Shown here piece after piece: positions 15,969 through 23,682 of a DNA stretch of 38,479 bases. Source of the stretch: Defluviitaleaceae bacterium (GTDB taxonomy: Bacteria; Bacillota; Clostridia; Lachnospirales; WRAX01); assembly GCA_009781625.1 (NCBI GenBank), contig WQVI01000007.1, forward strand, positions 1 to 38,479, written 5' to 3'. The position numbers and the translations under genes are program-made. The notes below the pieces were generated by a model. It saw nothing but the letters and a program-made list of their open reading frames with translations, had not been told where the DNA came from and ran no database searches. How positions within the stretch are numbered: position 1 is the first letter of the stretch; each line of letters opens with the position of its first letter.

Positions 15969-17084
15969 ATGAAAGTAGGAACCGTAAAGGAAATTAAGAA
16001 GAATGAAAACCGCGTAGGCCTTACGCCCAGCAATGTGAAGGACTATGTGGCCAATGGCCATGAGGTTTTCGTACAGGCCGGCGCAGGCCTTGGGTCTTAT
16101 CTGACAGATGAGGAATATGTGGCCGCCGGTGCCACCATCTTGCCCACAGCTGCCGATGTATGGGGCACCGCCGACATGATTGTGAAGGTAAAAGAGCCCT
16201 TAGCTGATGAATACGACCTTATGCGCGAAGGCCAAATTATCTATACATATCTGCATTTGGCCGCAGACCGCCCGCTAACAGAAGCCCTGATGGCTAAAAA
16301 GACCAAAGCCGTAGCCTATGAAACCATCTACGACAAAAACGGCGGCTTGCCGCTGCTAAAGCCAATGAGCGAAGTTGCCGGCAAACTTTCCGTACAAGCC
16401 GGTGCCCGCGCCCTTGAAAAAATTATGGGCGGCCGCGGCGTGTTGCTGGGCGGCGTGCCCGGCGTATCCAAAGGCAAAGTTGTTATCATTGGCGGCGGCG
16501 TGGTTGGCACATCCGCAATGAAAATTGCCCTCGGCATGGGTGCTGACGTAACCATCCTTGACAGAAGCTTCGACCGCCTAACTTATCTGGATGACATCTA
16601 CGCAAGCCAGGGCCTAAAAACCTTATATTCAACCGCTTACAACATCGAAGAATCCATTAAAGATGCAGACCTCGTTATCGGCGCCGTCCTCATCCCGGGT
16701 GCTGCTGCACCAAAGCTTGTAAAGCGCGAGCATCTGAAGATGTTGTAGCCGGGCAGCGTTATCGTTGACGTGGCTGTGGACCAAGGCGGTTGCTTTGAAA
16801 CCACAAAGGTTACATACCACGACGACCCTGTTTTCGTGGTTGACGGCGTTGTGCATTATTGCGTGGCCAACATGCCGGGTGCCGTAAGCTCTACATCCAC
16901 CTTCGCCCTAACAAACGCCACCCTCTCCTATGGCCTGAAAATTGCAAACATGGGCCTAGAAGCTGCCGTAAAATCTGACGATTGCCTGCTTCCAGGCGTA
17001 AATTGCTACGGCGGCAAACTAACCTGCAAAGAAGTTGCAGATTTCTTTGAAATGGAATATACCGATTTGCGCACCATGCTATAA
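15969..17084 (+). pseudogene. ald: Alanine dehydrogenase with in-frame TAG at codon 260
   Basis: The frame codes for 371 residues, the normal Ald length, but codon 260 (16746-16748) is TAG. Upstream lie the typical start MKVGTVKEIKKNENRVG, the substrate region and the NAD-binding GGGVVGTSAMKIALGMGADV. Downstream, in the same frame, the gene continues [19 protein letters not shown] to DLRTML. Relatives usually have Lys in the motif MKPGSVIVD, so AAG to TAG is the simplest change. Ald would oxidise L-alanine to pyruvate plus ammonia with NAD+, draining the alanine made by OrtAB. As written it yields a 259-residue fragment lacking the end of the NAD domain. Readthrough, sequencing error and recent inactivation are all possible. 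Confidence 0.85.
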
Positions 17085-17100
17085 AATTGCAAACATATCA

Positions 17101-17133
17101 AAAAAAGTCCACCTATCACAGGTGGACTTTTTT
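17101..17133 (+). terminator. Intrinsic terminator after the ornithine cluster
   Basis: A perfect 9-bp stem (17106-17114 with 17120-17128) closes on the loop ATCAC and is followed by six Ts. The A-run before the stem would let it work in both directions. It ends the long + strand operon 16 bases after the ald stop. Confidence 0.93.
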
Positions 17134-17163
17134 GATTTATAGCAATTCCCTTAAAAAATTAGC

Positions 17164-17192
17164 TTGACAAAAATAGAAATACGTAATACTAT
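17164..17192 (+). promoter_or_regulatory. Sigma-A type promoter
   Basis: TTGACA at 17164-17169, a 17-base spacer and TACTAT at 17187-17192. It lies just after the terminator and about 70 bases before the ATG at 17269, giving the secreted repeat protein its own transcript. Confidence 0.78.
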
Positions 17193-17268
17193 TAGTGTAT
17201 TGGAGTATATCAATAGTTGTTTTTGGATAATACTCCAAGAAAAAATAAAATCAAAAGGAGAGATTAAA

Positions 17269-18921
17269 ATGTGTACATCAAAACAAAAGAGAAGTGGGTT
17301 TGCAATGCGGTTTTTCATGGTTTTGTTTGCCTTCATTCTGGCACAGACAATTTTTGCCCAAAGCCTTTTGGCTACAGAGCAAGAAGAAAGTTATGCTACA
17401 TATGGTCATGAATATCTTCTTCAAGAACAACCAGAAGAATGGCTGGTATCTGAGGAACCCTCTTACAACCTAGACGAAATTCCTCATTACACCACAGATG
17501 AAATAATGGCCATGATGTCAACATCCATCCAGCCTCTTAACAGCCAAATTATTATTACAGAATTTGGCCGGACATTTCTCGTGCTTTGGCAAAGCGATTG
17601 GTATGGCGCTATTGACAACCTGCCATGGATAGATGCCATATTATTTATGGATATAGGCTTCCTTCCTGTGCCAAACCTAACGCTGCACGATGGAATTACC
17701 ATACCTTCAGGCCATCATATAACAATTGTTGGCAATGGCGGTAGCATTACGTTGCCACAACAGCTTCCATCTGAAGCTTTATTCACATTAGAGCATTATG
17801 CCAGCCTTACCATAACGGATCTTACCATAATAGGTCCTAGTTTTTGGAATGCTAATACTGCCTTTTATTTGCAGGATGGCAGCATGGCTGAAATCTCTAA
17901 TGTACGTGTAGACGGGGTTGAAACAGGCGTTGTGTTGGGCAGTCAGTGGTCATGGGGACATCCTCAGGCAGAATTTGTGATGACAAACAACAGCCTGATA
18001 AGCAATGTTTCCAATGTTGTACGAAATAACGGCGTATTTGTTATGTATGACAGCAGATTGATAGGAAATCATTGGGTTGACCTTGGCGGACACCATTCTC
18101 TGTTCTTCCTTAACCATGGGTCTATTATTGACGGCCACGTAGTCGTAAACCAAGGCCCAAGCGGTGTATTTTTTAATGGCGGGGAATTAACCCACAGAAC
18201 GCTGCACATAAATGCACATGATCAGATATCTATCAACAATCCATGGATTGTTCAGCGTCAGCACCCTAGGCTTCAAGATTTTATGAACTTTCCCCAACAT
18301 TTTATAGATGTTGATTTTGTGATAGAAGGATGGGGAACTGTTTATATACAAGGCTATATTAACGGCCATGTAGATGTACATGGCGGAAATGTTATTTTTG
18401 AGGGAAATCACCTTTTAGGAGCATCTGTGCATCACGTGTCAATATTCTACAATCATGGCAATGTAAGCATGGCTAATATATATGGAGGCATTTTTCATAA
18501 TTACGGATCTACTATTAATGCCTTCTTAAACGGCGGCTTTTTCAGAAATCAAGGTTTTGTTGGCCACATGGTTAATATTCATGATGGCGTCTTCTATAAT
18601 TATGGCCACATTGCTGGCCCTATTGAAATATGGCATGGATCACTTTACCACAATGGGGGCGAAATAAACAATTGGTCATGGTGGAGCGGTCAGCCTGCTT
18701 CTATCACAATTCATCACGGCGGCGAGGCTTTCATAAGCGCACCTATCAATTATAACCATTCCGGCCAGCCGGTTGTTTTAATTAATGGCGGCAGGCTGCA
18801 TCTTTTGGACGGTGGGTCTATTAATGCCTGGGACGGAACGGCAATAGCCATGTCTACAAGCATGTTGGGCGAGCTAATAATGCAAGGCGGAACATTTTTT
18901 GGCCGATTAATTTTTGTATAG
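17269..18921 (+). CDS. Secreted repeat protein, probable right-handed beta-helix
   Basis: Protein of 550 residues. ATG 17269 is preceded by AAAGGAG at 17254-17260; the frame is open upstream to 17164, but that stretch is the promoter. It starts with a signal peptide of about 40 residues ending near QSLLATEQ. The body is rich in Gly, Asn, His and Ile, with short degenerate repeats such as GGIFHNYGS, GGFFRNQGF and DGVFYNYGH. This pattern suggests a parallel beta-helix like that of pectate-lyase-like surface proteins. No catalytic residues, LPXTG or SLH anchor are visible, so it is either released or held non-covalently. The coding sequence is visibly more AT-rich than its neighbours. Function unknown. 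Confidence 0.82.
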   Translation: MCTSKQKRSGFAMRFFMVLFAFILAQTIFAQSLLATEQEESYATYGHEYLLQEQPEEWLVSEEPSYNLDEIPHYTTDEIMAMMSTSIQPLNSQIIITEFGRTFLVLWQSDWYGAIDNLPWIDAILFMDIGFLPVPNLTLHDGITIPSGHHITIVGNGGSITLPQQLPSEALFTLEHYASLTITDLTIIGPSFWNANTAFYLQDGSMAEISNVRVDGVETGVVLGSQWSWGHPQAEFVMTNNSLISNVSNVVRNNGVFVMYDSRLIGNHWVDLGGHHSLFFLNHGSIIDGHVVVNQGPSGVFFNGGELTHRTLHINAHDQISINNPWIVQRQHPRLQDFMNFPQHFIDVDFVIEGWGTVYIQGYINGHVDVHGGNVIFEGNHLLGASVHHVSIFYNHGNVSMANIYGGIFHNYGSTINAFLNGGFFRNQGFVGHMVNIHDGVFYNYGHIAGPIEIWHGSLYHNGGEINNWSWWSGQPASITIHHGGEAFISAPINYNHSGQPVVLINGGRLHLLDGGSINAWDGTAIAMSTSMLGELIMQGGTFFGRLIFV

Positions 18922-18927
18922 CTTCAT

Positions 18928-18950
18928 GCATCAACTGCCGGTGTTGATGC
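18928..18950 (+). terminator. Hairpin just after the secreted repeat protein gene
   Basis: A perfect 8-bp stem, GCATCAAC with GTTGATGC, closes on a 7-base loop, 6 bases after the stop. No T-run follows directly, so it may protect the 3' end or assist the stronger terminator at 18982. Confidence 0.5.
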
Positions 18951-18981
18951 TGTATGGCAATTTATAGCTTTTTAACTTAAA

Positions 18982-19016
18982 AAAATCGCCATGGAAGATG
19001 CTTCCATGGCGATTTT
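18982..19016. terminator. Bidirectional intrinsic terminator between convergent units
   Basis: A perfect 16-bp stem (18982-18997 with 19001-19016) closes on the loop ATG. It is flanked by AAAA on one side and TTTT on the other, so it can end transcripts from both strands: the + strand secreted protein gene and the - strand spoIIIA operon. Confidence 0.93.
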
Positions 19017-19021
19017 GCAGG

Positions 19022-19696
19022 TTATTGCGATTGTCTTAACGGGCTGATAAAAATTTGGTCTAGGGTAAAGCCTGTTTTGCGGCGTATTACGTCCTCAATT
19101 TGGGCAATTTCTTGGTCTGTTAGCTGTGGGGTGTCCACTACAACGTCTACAGAATTGTCGCCTATGCGCACATACACTTCTGTAAAGCCTTTGGCCTCTA
19201 TCAGGGCCTCGGCGGCTGTTTCGCGCTCTATACGGGTCTGAATTTCCAAAAGCTGCTCTGCTGTTACTGCCCTTTGCTCTTGGGCAATATTTGTGTTGTT
19301 TATCATCTCTGTCAGAGATTCCATCTGGCTAGAGCGAGCTTGCTCTCTGTTTAGCTTGGCTTGTATGAAGAAAGATGTGTCGTTTGCGCTGTTAACAAAT
19401 ACGGCTGCGCCGGCTTCGGTTGCCATTTGCATGGTGGCAATGGCGGGGTCGTGGGTAAAATCTAGGTTGCCGGCTTCATCCAGGGTGGTGTTTACCACAG
19501 CCACCTCTTGTCCCAGGGTGTCATCCATTATAAGCGCCATAATTTCGTCGGTGCCTGTTAGGGCAAAATTTCCTTCAACGGCGCTTGTATTATCCATAAA
19601 ATTAAGATATCCCGCCACGGCTATCATCACCACCAGGGCAGATATAATTACATGGTTTCTTTTAACGGTGAAATTGGGCTTTCTCCTATTTAGCAT
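19022..19696 (-). CDS. spoIIIAH: Stage III sporulation protein AH
   Basis: Protein of 224 residues, last gene of the operon, with AAGGAGG before its ATG. One N-terminal transmembrane segment (about residues 14-32) is followed by an extracytoplasmic coiled-coil region rich in Gln/Glu and a C-terminal ring-building domain of the YscJ/FliF type (about 130-224; ending KTGFTLDQIFISPL). SpoIIIAH sits in the mother-cell engulfing membrane and binds forespore SpoIIQ across the intermembrane space, as part of the channel that keeps the forespore active. Expected to be made under sigma E. Confidence 0.92.
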   Translation of the reverse strand: MLNRRKPNFTVKRNHVIISALVVMIAVAGYLNFMDNTSAVEGNFALTGTDEIMALIMDDTLGQEVAVVNTTLDEAGNLDFTHDPAIATMQMATEAGAAVFVNSANDTSFFIQAKLNREQARSSQMESLTEMINNTNIAQEQRAVTAEQLLEIQTRIERETAAEALIEAKGFTEVYVRIGDNSVDVVVDTPQLTDQEIAQIEDVIRRKTGFTLDQIFISPLRQSQ

Positions 19697-19715
19697 AATA
19701 TTCCTCCTTAAATAT

Positions 19716-20330
19716 TCATCGCATTTCTAAAACTTGGATTCTGTGGGGTGCAACACCTAGCACGGCCTGGGCGGCTCGCGTTAGCGCGTCCACAACGGCG
19801 ATGTCTCCGGCGCCTTGGGCCACAATGATGATGCCCTCTATATCGGGGCTTATCTCTTGTAGCATAAGGGGGGCCTCGCTGCCATCGCTTCGCCTTACCA
19901 TCACATATGTAATGGAAGAATTTACCGAATGTATGCTTCGCACCCCTCCTTCGCCGTCATCTTCCGTGGTGGCGGCTACATTTTCTTGGCTATTTTGGGC
20001 AAAGACGTTGGTGCTGTTACCTACCGTCAGCATTACGCGCACATTGCCTGCGCCCGCCACAAGGCTTAAAATTTCTTCAAGCTGCTGTGTTAGGTATGAC
20101 GAAAAAGTTGCTGCTTCTGCTAATGGGCTTGCCTCTTCGGCATGTGCAATATCAAAGCTTTGCATCGGCAGGCTTTCGCTGGCCAAAGGCATTATATTGA
20201 TGCCGCCGCCTGTGCTTGCAAGATATGCACTTGCAACAAGCAAAATAACACCAACCACAAGCATTAGCACAAGACTTTGTACACCTTTTTTGCCCTTTTT
20301 CTCGAAAAAGTTTTTTAAAAATTCTGGCAT
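19716..20330 (-). CDS. spoIIIAG: Stage III sporulation protein AG
   Basis: Protein of 204 residues with GAGGTG before ATG 20330. A basic cytoplasmic N-terminus (NFFEKKGKKG) precedes one membrane segment (about 19-38). A variable linker and a ring-forming domain follow, with LEEILSLVAGAGNVRVMLTVG and the C-terminal EGIIIVAQGAGDIAVVDALT typical of SpoIIIAG. It forms the large oligomeric ring of the mother cell-forespore channel. It sits 19 bases upstream of spoIIIAH in the transcript. Confidence 0.93.
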   Translation of the reverse strand: MPEFLKNFFEKKGKKGVQSLVLMLVVGVILLVASAYLASTGGGINIMPLASESLPMQSFDIAHAEEASPLAEAATFSSYLTQQLEEILSLVAGAGNVRVMLTVGNSTNVFAQNSQENVAATTEDDGEGGVRSIHSVNSSITYVMVRRSDGSEAPLMLQEISPDIEGIIIVAQGAGDIAVVDALTRAAQAVLGVAPHRIQVLEMR

Positions 20331-20373
20331 ATTGTCACCTCTTTAGTGTCTATGAAATCTCGAAATGTACATA

Positions 20374-20973
20374 CTACTGCTTAATTATATATATATTGTC
20401 CTCTGACAGGTTATAGAAGTCCGAGATTATATTTTTGAGGGAGATAATTCGGGGAGATTCTGCAATTTCGGCCTGGGTTGCTTCGCCACGGGTGTTTATG
20501 CCAATGCCAATGCGCACGGGGTCTATGCGGATAAAGCTTGGGGGCATCTCGTCCTCACTTATGGTGACATACATCGAAAGTATTTCGCCGAAGCTGTCCT
20601 GGGTGTCAATGGAAAATTCTGCATGATGCAGGGTGAAGCCGTGGTTTTCAACAATGCGCGTCAATTGCTCTGTTAGAGATTGGGTATATGTAGCCAAAAT
20701 TGCATCAATTTGCGCCTGGCCCGCGTCATCAATGCGCTGAGCCATCACTGCCCTGTCGTATTGCAGCGCGGCATCTGAAAAAAAGTCCCCACTGCCGCCG
20801 CCAATGGTAGTGATAATGCCCACCAAGGGCGTCGTTATCACAAAAATTAAGATAATGCCCAGCACAAGGTTGATATAAGGCTCGTATTTATTGCTGGGCA
20901 ATATTATGTTGATAAAGCTTGTGAAGATGAGAAAAACAGCTAGGTTTCGTATGTATTCGGATATCATTTGCAT
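20374..20973 (-). CDS. spoIIIAF: Stage III sporulation protein AF
   Basis: Protein of 199 residues. The start is placed at 20973 (MQMISEYIRNL) because AAGGAG lies about eight bases upstream; the longer open frame to 21054 runs into spoIIIAE. Two transmembrane helices (about 9-25 and 36-56) are followed by a cytoplasmic domain with a long helix (AQIDAILATYTQSLTEQL) and the C-terminal DFYNLSEDNIYI. This is the usual SpoIIIAF architecture and size. The gene begins 14 bases after the spoIIIAE stop. Confidence 0.9.
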   Translation of the reverse strand: MQMISEYIRNLAVFLIFTSFINIILPSNKYEPYINLVLGIILIFVITTPLVGIITTIGGGSGDFFSDAALQYDRAVMAQRIDDAGQAQIDAILATYTQSLTEQLTRIVENHGFTLHHAEFSIDTQDSFGEILSMYVTISEDEMPPSFIRIDPVRIGIGINTRGEATQAEIAESPRIISLKNIISDFYNLSEDNIYIIKQ

Positions 20974-20987
20974 GGGATGGTCTCCTT

Positions 20988-22043
20988 TTAAAACGAAAAC
21001 GACGCCAAAGTAATAAGCACAATAAAAATAAACAAAAACGCCGCCAGCACACATACACCCAGCACCAGCGCGGCATAGCCGCCCATAACGTCGATGGCTT
21101 CGATGATGCGCTCGTCACAAATTGGGGCCAAAAGCGCCGCAGAAAGCTTGTATACCGCCACAAAAGCCGCAATTTGTATAATTGGCACGATGCTTATGCC
21201 GACAACGGCCACCAACAGCGCCGAGGAAACCGCGCCGCGCAAGGCGGTAGAATAATATAGCGCAGTGTCAATGGCACCTGACAGAGCCTGCCCAACAACG
21301 GGCACCGCCGAAACCGCCGTCCGCGTGCCCCTGATAGCAATGCTGTTGATTATTGGCGTGGCGATGCGCTGAAAGCTAAGTACCGCCACAAAAATAACCG
21401 CGATGGACTTTAGGCCAAAGCTAATACCCTTTTGCATTATCTCAGAAAGTTTGTCCAGGGTCTCTTTTTCGGACAGATAGCTGACAAGCGAAACTGTGGC
21501 GGCGAAAATAAGGATGGGCACCATCAGCCTGTCGATAAAAACCGTGAGGAAAGTAGCGGCAAACAGTAAAATGGGCGCGAAAGCCCCCGCCGAGGCAACA
21601 TAGCCCCCGGAAGCCACAAGGCCGATGATAATGGGCGTGCTGCCCATCAATAGCGTAATAATATTGCCCACCATATCCGTCATTATGTGCAACGCCACCG
21701 AAAAAGTTTGGAAAAGCAACACCATTATAAGCACATAGCATATATAAAAGCCCAGCTTGCTTATGCCGCTGTTTTGGAAGGAAGCTGTCATGGCCTTAAA
21801 AAATGCCGAAAGCACAGCAATTATCAGCATATGGCGCAGAAGATAAAACAGGGACGACACTTCCGTGAAAAGCCCCGTCAATATCCAGTTGAAGATGTTT
21901 CCCATGGAAAGGTCAAGCTCGCCACGCAGGGCGGCTAAGGCAATTTCTGTAAGGGTGACGGCCTCGCCGGGGAAGCTGTGGCTTATTATAAGGTCTATTT
22001 CATTAAGGCCAAGGCCGTGAAGCTGCTCGTATAAAGGATCCAT
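20988..22043 (-). CDS. spoIIIAE: Stage III sporulation protein AE, apparently lacking its signal peptide
   Basis: Protein of 351 residues with about eight membrane helices; conserved stretches include SGISKLGFYICYVL, SYLSEKETLDKLSE and IVPIIQIAAFVAVYKL. SpoIIIAE is the polytopic membrane core of the channel. Homologues are usually near 390-400 residues and start with a cleaved signal peptide; this one begins MDPLYEQLHGLGLNEID, equivalent to the region after the cleavage site. The frame upstream of ATG 22043 meets TAA after eight codons (22068-22070), so no signal peptide can be recovered. The lost part abuts the repeat-filled gap up to spoIIIAD. The ribosome binding site is weak (AAAGA). Confidence 0.88.
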   Translation of the reverse strand: MDPLYEQLHGLGLNEIDLIISHSFPGEAVTLTEIALAALRGELDLSMGNIFNWILTGLFTEVSSLFYLLRHMLIIAVLSAFFKAMTASFQNSGISKLGFYICYVLIMVLLFQTFSVALHIMTDMVGNIITLLMGSTPIIIGLVASGGYVASAGAFAPILLFAATFLTVFIDRLMVPILIFAATVSLVSYLSEKETLDKLSEIMQKGISFGLKSIAVIFVAVLSFQRIATPIINSIAIRGTRTAVSAVPVVGQALSGAIDTALYYSTALRGAVSSALLVAVVGISIVPIIQIAAFVAVYKLSAALLAPICDERIIEAIDVMGGYAALVLGVCVLAAFLFIFIVLITLASFSF

Positions 22044-22151
22044 TTTGCACCATCTTTCTTTTGTGAATTAGCAGGGACGAAGGTACGCAGAGTGTCGGAA
22101 ATATCGACTGCAAATATGCGTTTTCGTTAGTGGGAACAGGCCCTAGCGTTG

Positions 22152-22246
22152 CTGGATTGCTTCGGCCTTGTGCTGTGCTGACTTTTCAACTATCTTTGGC
22201 CTCGCAATGACGATTGAACTGTCACGGACTTCCGGTAACAACGTAA
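22152..22246 (-). repeat. Partial copy of the GGATTGCTTCG dispersed repeat
   Basis: The segment starts CTGGATTGCTTCGGCCTTG, passes through GGCCTCGCAATGAC and ends near CGGACTTCCGGTAACAACG. It matches, in reverse orientation, the right half of the 171-bp element at 24787-24957, and lacks the other terminal repeat. It lies in the spoIIIAD-spoIIIAE gap. Confidence 0.75.
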
Positions 22247-22290
22247 TGCCTAGCTGTCATTAGGCCTACAACAAAACCACCCACCCACTT

Positions 22291-22388
22291 GTAGGGGCGG
22301 CTTATAGCCGCCCGTTTATCCTACAGACGTACCACCTTTTCAATGTATTATGTCACTGCATATGCGGGCGGCTACAAGCCGCCCCTAC
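22291..22388. repeat. Composite palindromic element, copy 1 (two REP-like units head to head)
   Basis: It begins with a direct unit (22291-22313, GTAGGGGCGGCTTATAGCC..) and ends with an inverted unit (22366-22388, ..CAAGCCGCCCCTAC), with about 50 unrelated bases between. Each unit is itself a GC-rich hairpin. The second unit is also flanked by CATATGC (22359-22365) and GCATATG (22389-22395). The layout is like BIMEs of other bacteria. Confidence 0.82.
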
Positions 22389-22435
22389 GCATATGTACTA
22401 CACGGCGCACTGTAAAGCAAAACCTTAATACTAAT

Positions 22436-22531
22436 GTAGGGGCGGCTTACAGCCGCCCGCTTATTGAAAGACATCTATACGCTACGACATTCGCGGCATT
22501 TCATTAACGGGCGGCTACAAGCCGCCCCTAC
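22436..22531. repeat. Composite palindromic element, copy 2
   Basis: It has the same plan and length (96 against 98 bases) as 22291-22388: a direct unit at 22436-22458 and an inverted unit at 22509-22531. The inner sequence is different, so the conserved parts are the two terminal hairpins. The 22044-22553 gap holds no gene. Apart from these elements and the partial copy at 22152, nothing recognisable is present there. Confidence 0.82.
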
Positions 22532-22553
22532 GGATGGCTGCGGGCCACAAATT

Positions 22554-22940
22554 CTACGGAATTATCATCACAACCTGCTCTACCAGCGAAATGATAACCG
22601 GGGCCGCAACCCCCATAATAAGCACTTTACCCGCCAGGGCCACTTTAGCCGCTATGGCCCCCTCGCCCGCATCCTGGCAAATTTGCGCGGCAAATTCCGC
22701 GATATAGGCAATGCCGATAATTCTCACCACAACCATTATGTATTCCTGCCCGCTGGATAGGTAGGTCGTTATGATGTCTATCAGGGACACGAGGCCGGCC
22801 AACTGGGGCACGATAAGCAAAAAAATTAACAAAGCCACGGCCAGGCTTACTAGGATGGCAAACAGCGGCGTGTCGCGCTTTAGCATCATCGCCAGCACCA
22901 TGCCAATTATCCCAACGGCCGCAATTTGGAAGATGTCCAC
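22554..22940 (-). CDS. spoIIIAD: Stage III sporulation protein AD
   Basis: Protein of 128 residues, the normal length, beginning MDIFQIAAVGIIGMVLAMML. It has four hydrophobic segments and ends VEQVVMIIP. It is a small polytopic membrane component of the SpoIIIA channel, related to SpoIIIAC and reminiscent of small export-apparatus subunits. It lies 12 bases after spoIIIAC. The next gene, spoIIIAE, is displaced by about 510 bases of repeats, where it would normally follow almost directly. Confidence 0.92.
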   Translation of the reverse strand: MDIFQIAAVGIIGMVLAMMLKRDTPLFAILVSLAVALLIFLLIVPQLAGLVSLIDIITTYLSSGQEYIMVVVRIIGIAYIAEFAAQICQDAGEGAIAAKVALAGKVLIMGVAAPVIISLVEQVVMIIP

Positions 22941-22952
22941 GCCGCCACCCCC

Positions 22953-23147
22953 TTAAAGCTGAAAGAGGTTTTGCACAGCCCCAAAAAAGTCGCTGATATA
23001 GCCAATTATCCAAAAAAGCACGACGATAAGCCCCGCCAGTGTTGTGATGGTGGCTTGGTCGTCACGGCCGGCGCCTTTTAGCACCTGGTTTAGCACCGCC
23101 ACCAAAATGCCCACCGCCGCTATTTGAAATACAACAGTAATATCCAT
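22953..23147 (-). CDS. spoIIIAC: Stage III sporulation protein AC
   Basis: Protein of 64 residues with two membrane helices, beginning MDITVVFQIAAVGILVAVLNQVLKG and ending DFFGAVQNLFQL. Both size and sequence are typical. AGGAGG precedes ATG 23147. It is a membrane component of the SpoIIIA channel complex. Confidence 0.93.
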   Translation of the reverse strand: MDITVVFQIAAVGILVAVLNQVLKGAGRDDQATITTLAGLIVVLFWIIGYISDFFGAVQNLFQL

Positions 23148-23169
23148 AATTTTCCTCCTGTGTATATTT

Positions 23170-23682
23170 TCATAACAAAACCACCGTTATCAGTACGCCG
23201 CCCAATATGCCCAGCCGCCTGTACATCTTGCCTTCTTTCGCGTTTTGGTCGTTTACACGGGCCAAAATATCATCAATGGCAATTATCGCCATGTCAATTG
23301 CCTTTATCTGCACTTCCGAATCTATGCTGCCAAGAGATTTTCCAAGGTTGCAAACAACTTGCAAATCTTCTTTAGCCAGATGGTTGTTTTTAAGCTCTTT
23401 TAGGCCTACATTCCATGCGTCATCCAAACTAATTTTCTCCTCAACTCTTCGCGAAAGTGACATATAGAAATCTGCAAGGCTATCCCCTGCCCTTTGCGAT
23501 ACATTTGCAAAGGCCTGCGGCAAGGCGTATGCCGCAAATTCTATTTCAGACTTTAATAACAAAAGCGATTGTTTAAATTCTGCCAGATGCCTTGCGCGCA
23601 CAACGCCCCTGTAGCCCATATAAAGCCCCAAAAGCCCACAAGATGCGCATATCAATATGCCGCCCAAAATTCTAATCATCAT
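23170..23682 (-). CDS. spoIIIAB: Stage III sporulation protein AB
   Basis: Protein of 170 residues starting at ATG 23682 (or the adjacent ATG 23679), overlapping the spoIIIAA end by 11 bases; AGAGGGG lies upstream. An N-terminal membrane segment (ILGGILICASCGLLGLYMG), a mainly helical cytoplasmic domain (LKSEIEFAAYALPQAF) and a second C-terminal membrane segment match SpoIIIAB, which resembles type II secretion GspF-like proteins. Its partner is the ATPase SpoIIIAA. Confidence 0.92.
   Translation of the reverse strand: MMIRILGGILICASCGLLGLYMGYRGVVRARHLAEFKQSLLLLKSEIEFAAYALPQAFANVSQRAGDSLADFYMSLSRRVEEKISLDDAWNVGLKELKNNHLAKEDLQVVCNLGKSLGSIDSEVQIKAIDMAIIAIDDILARVNDQNAKEGKMYRRLGILGGVLITVVLL

Noticed and set aside
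16746-16748. TAG in ald as a pyrrolysine codon
   Set aside because: TAG is an ordinary stop for several intact genes here (813, 10403, 10908, 11124, 18921), and no pyl gene or PYLIS-like context is visible. Pseudogene, error or low readthrough is simpler; kept only as a test.
16770-17084. Separate 104-residue gene after the ald stop
   Set aside because: It is the in-frame remainder of alanine dehydrogenase, with no ribosome binding site before its GTG.
22291-22531. CRISPR array
   Set aside because: Repeats alternate in orientation, spacing is irregular between pairs, units are GC hairpins, and there are no cas genes.
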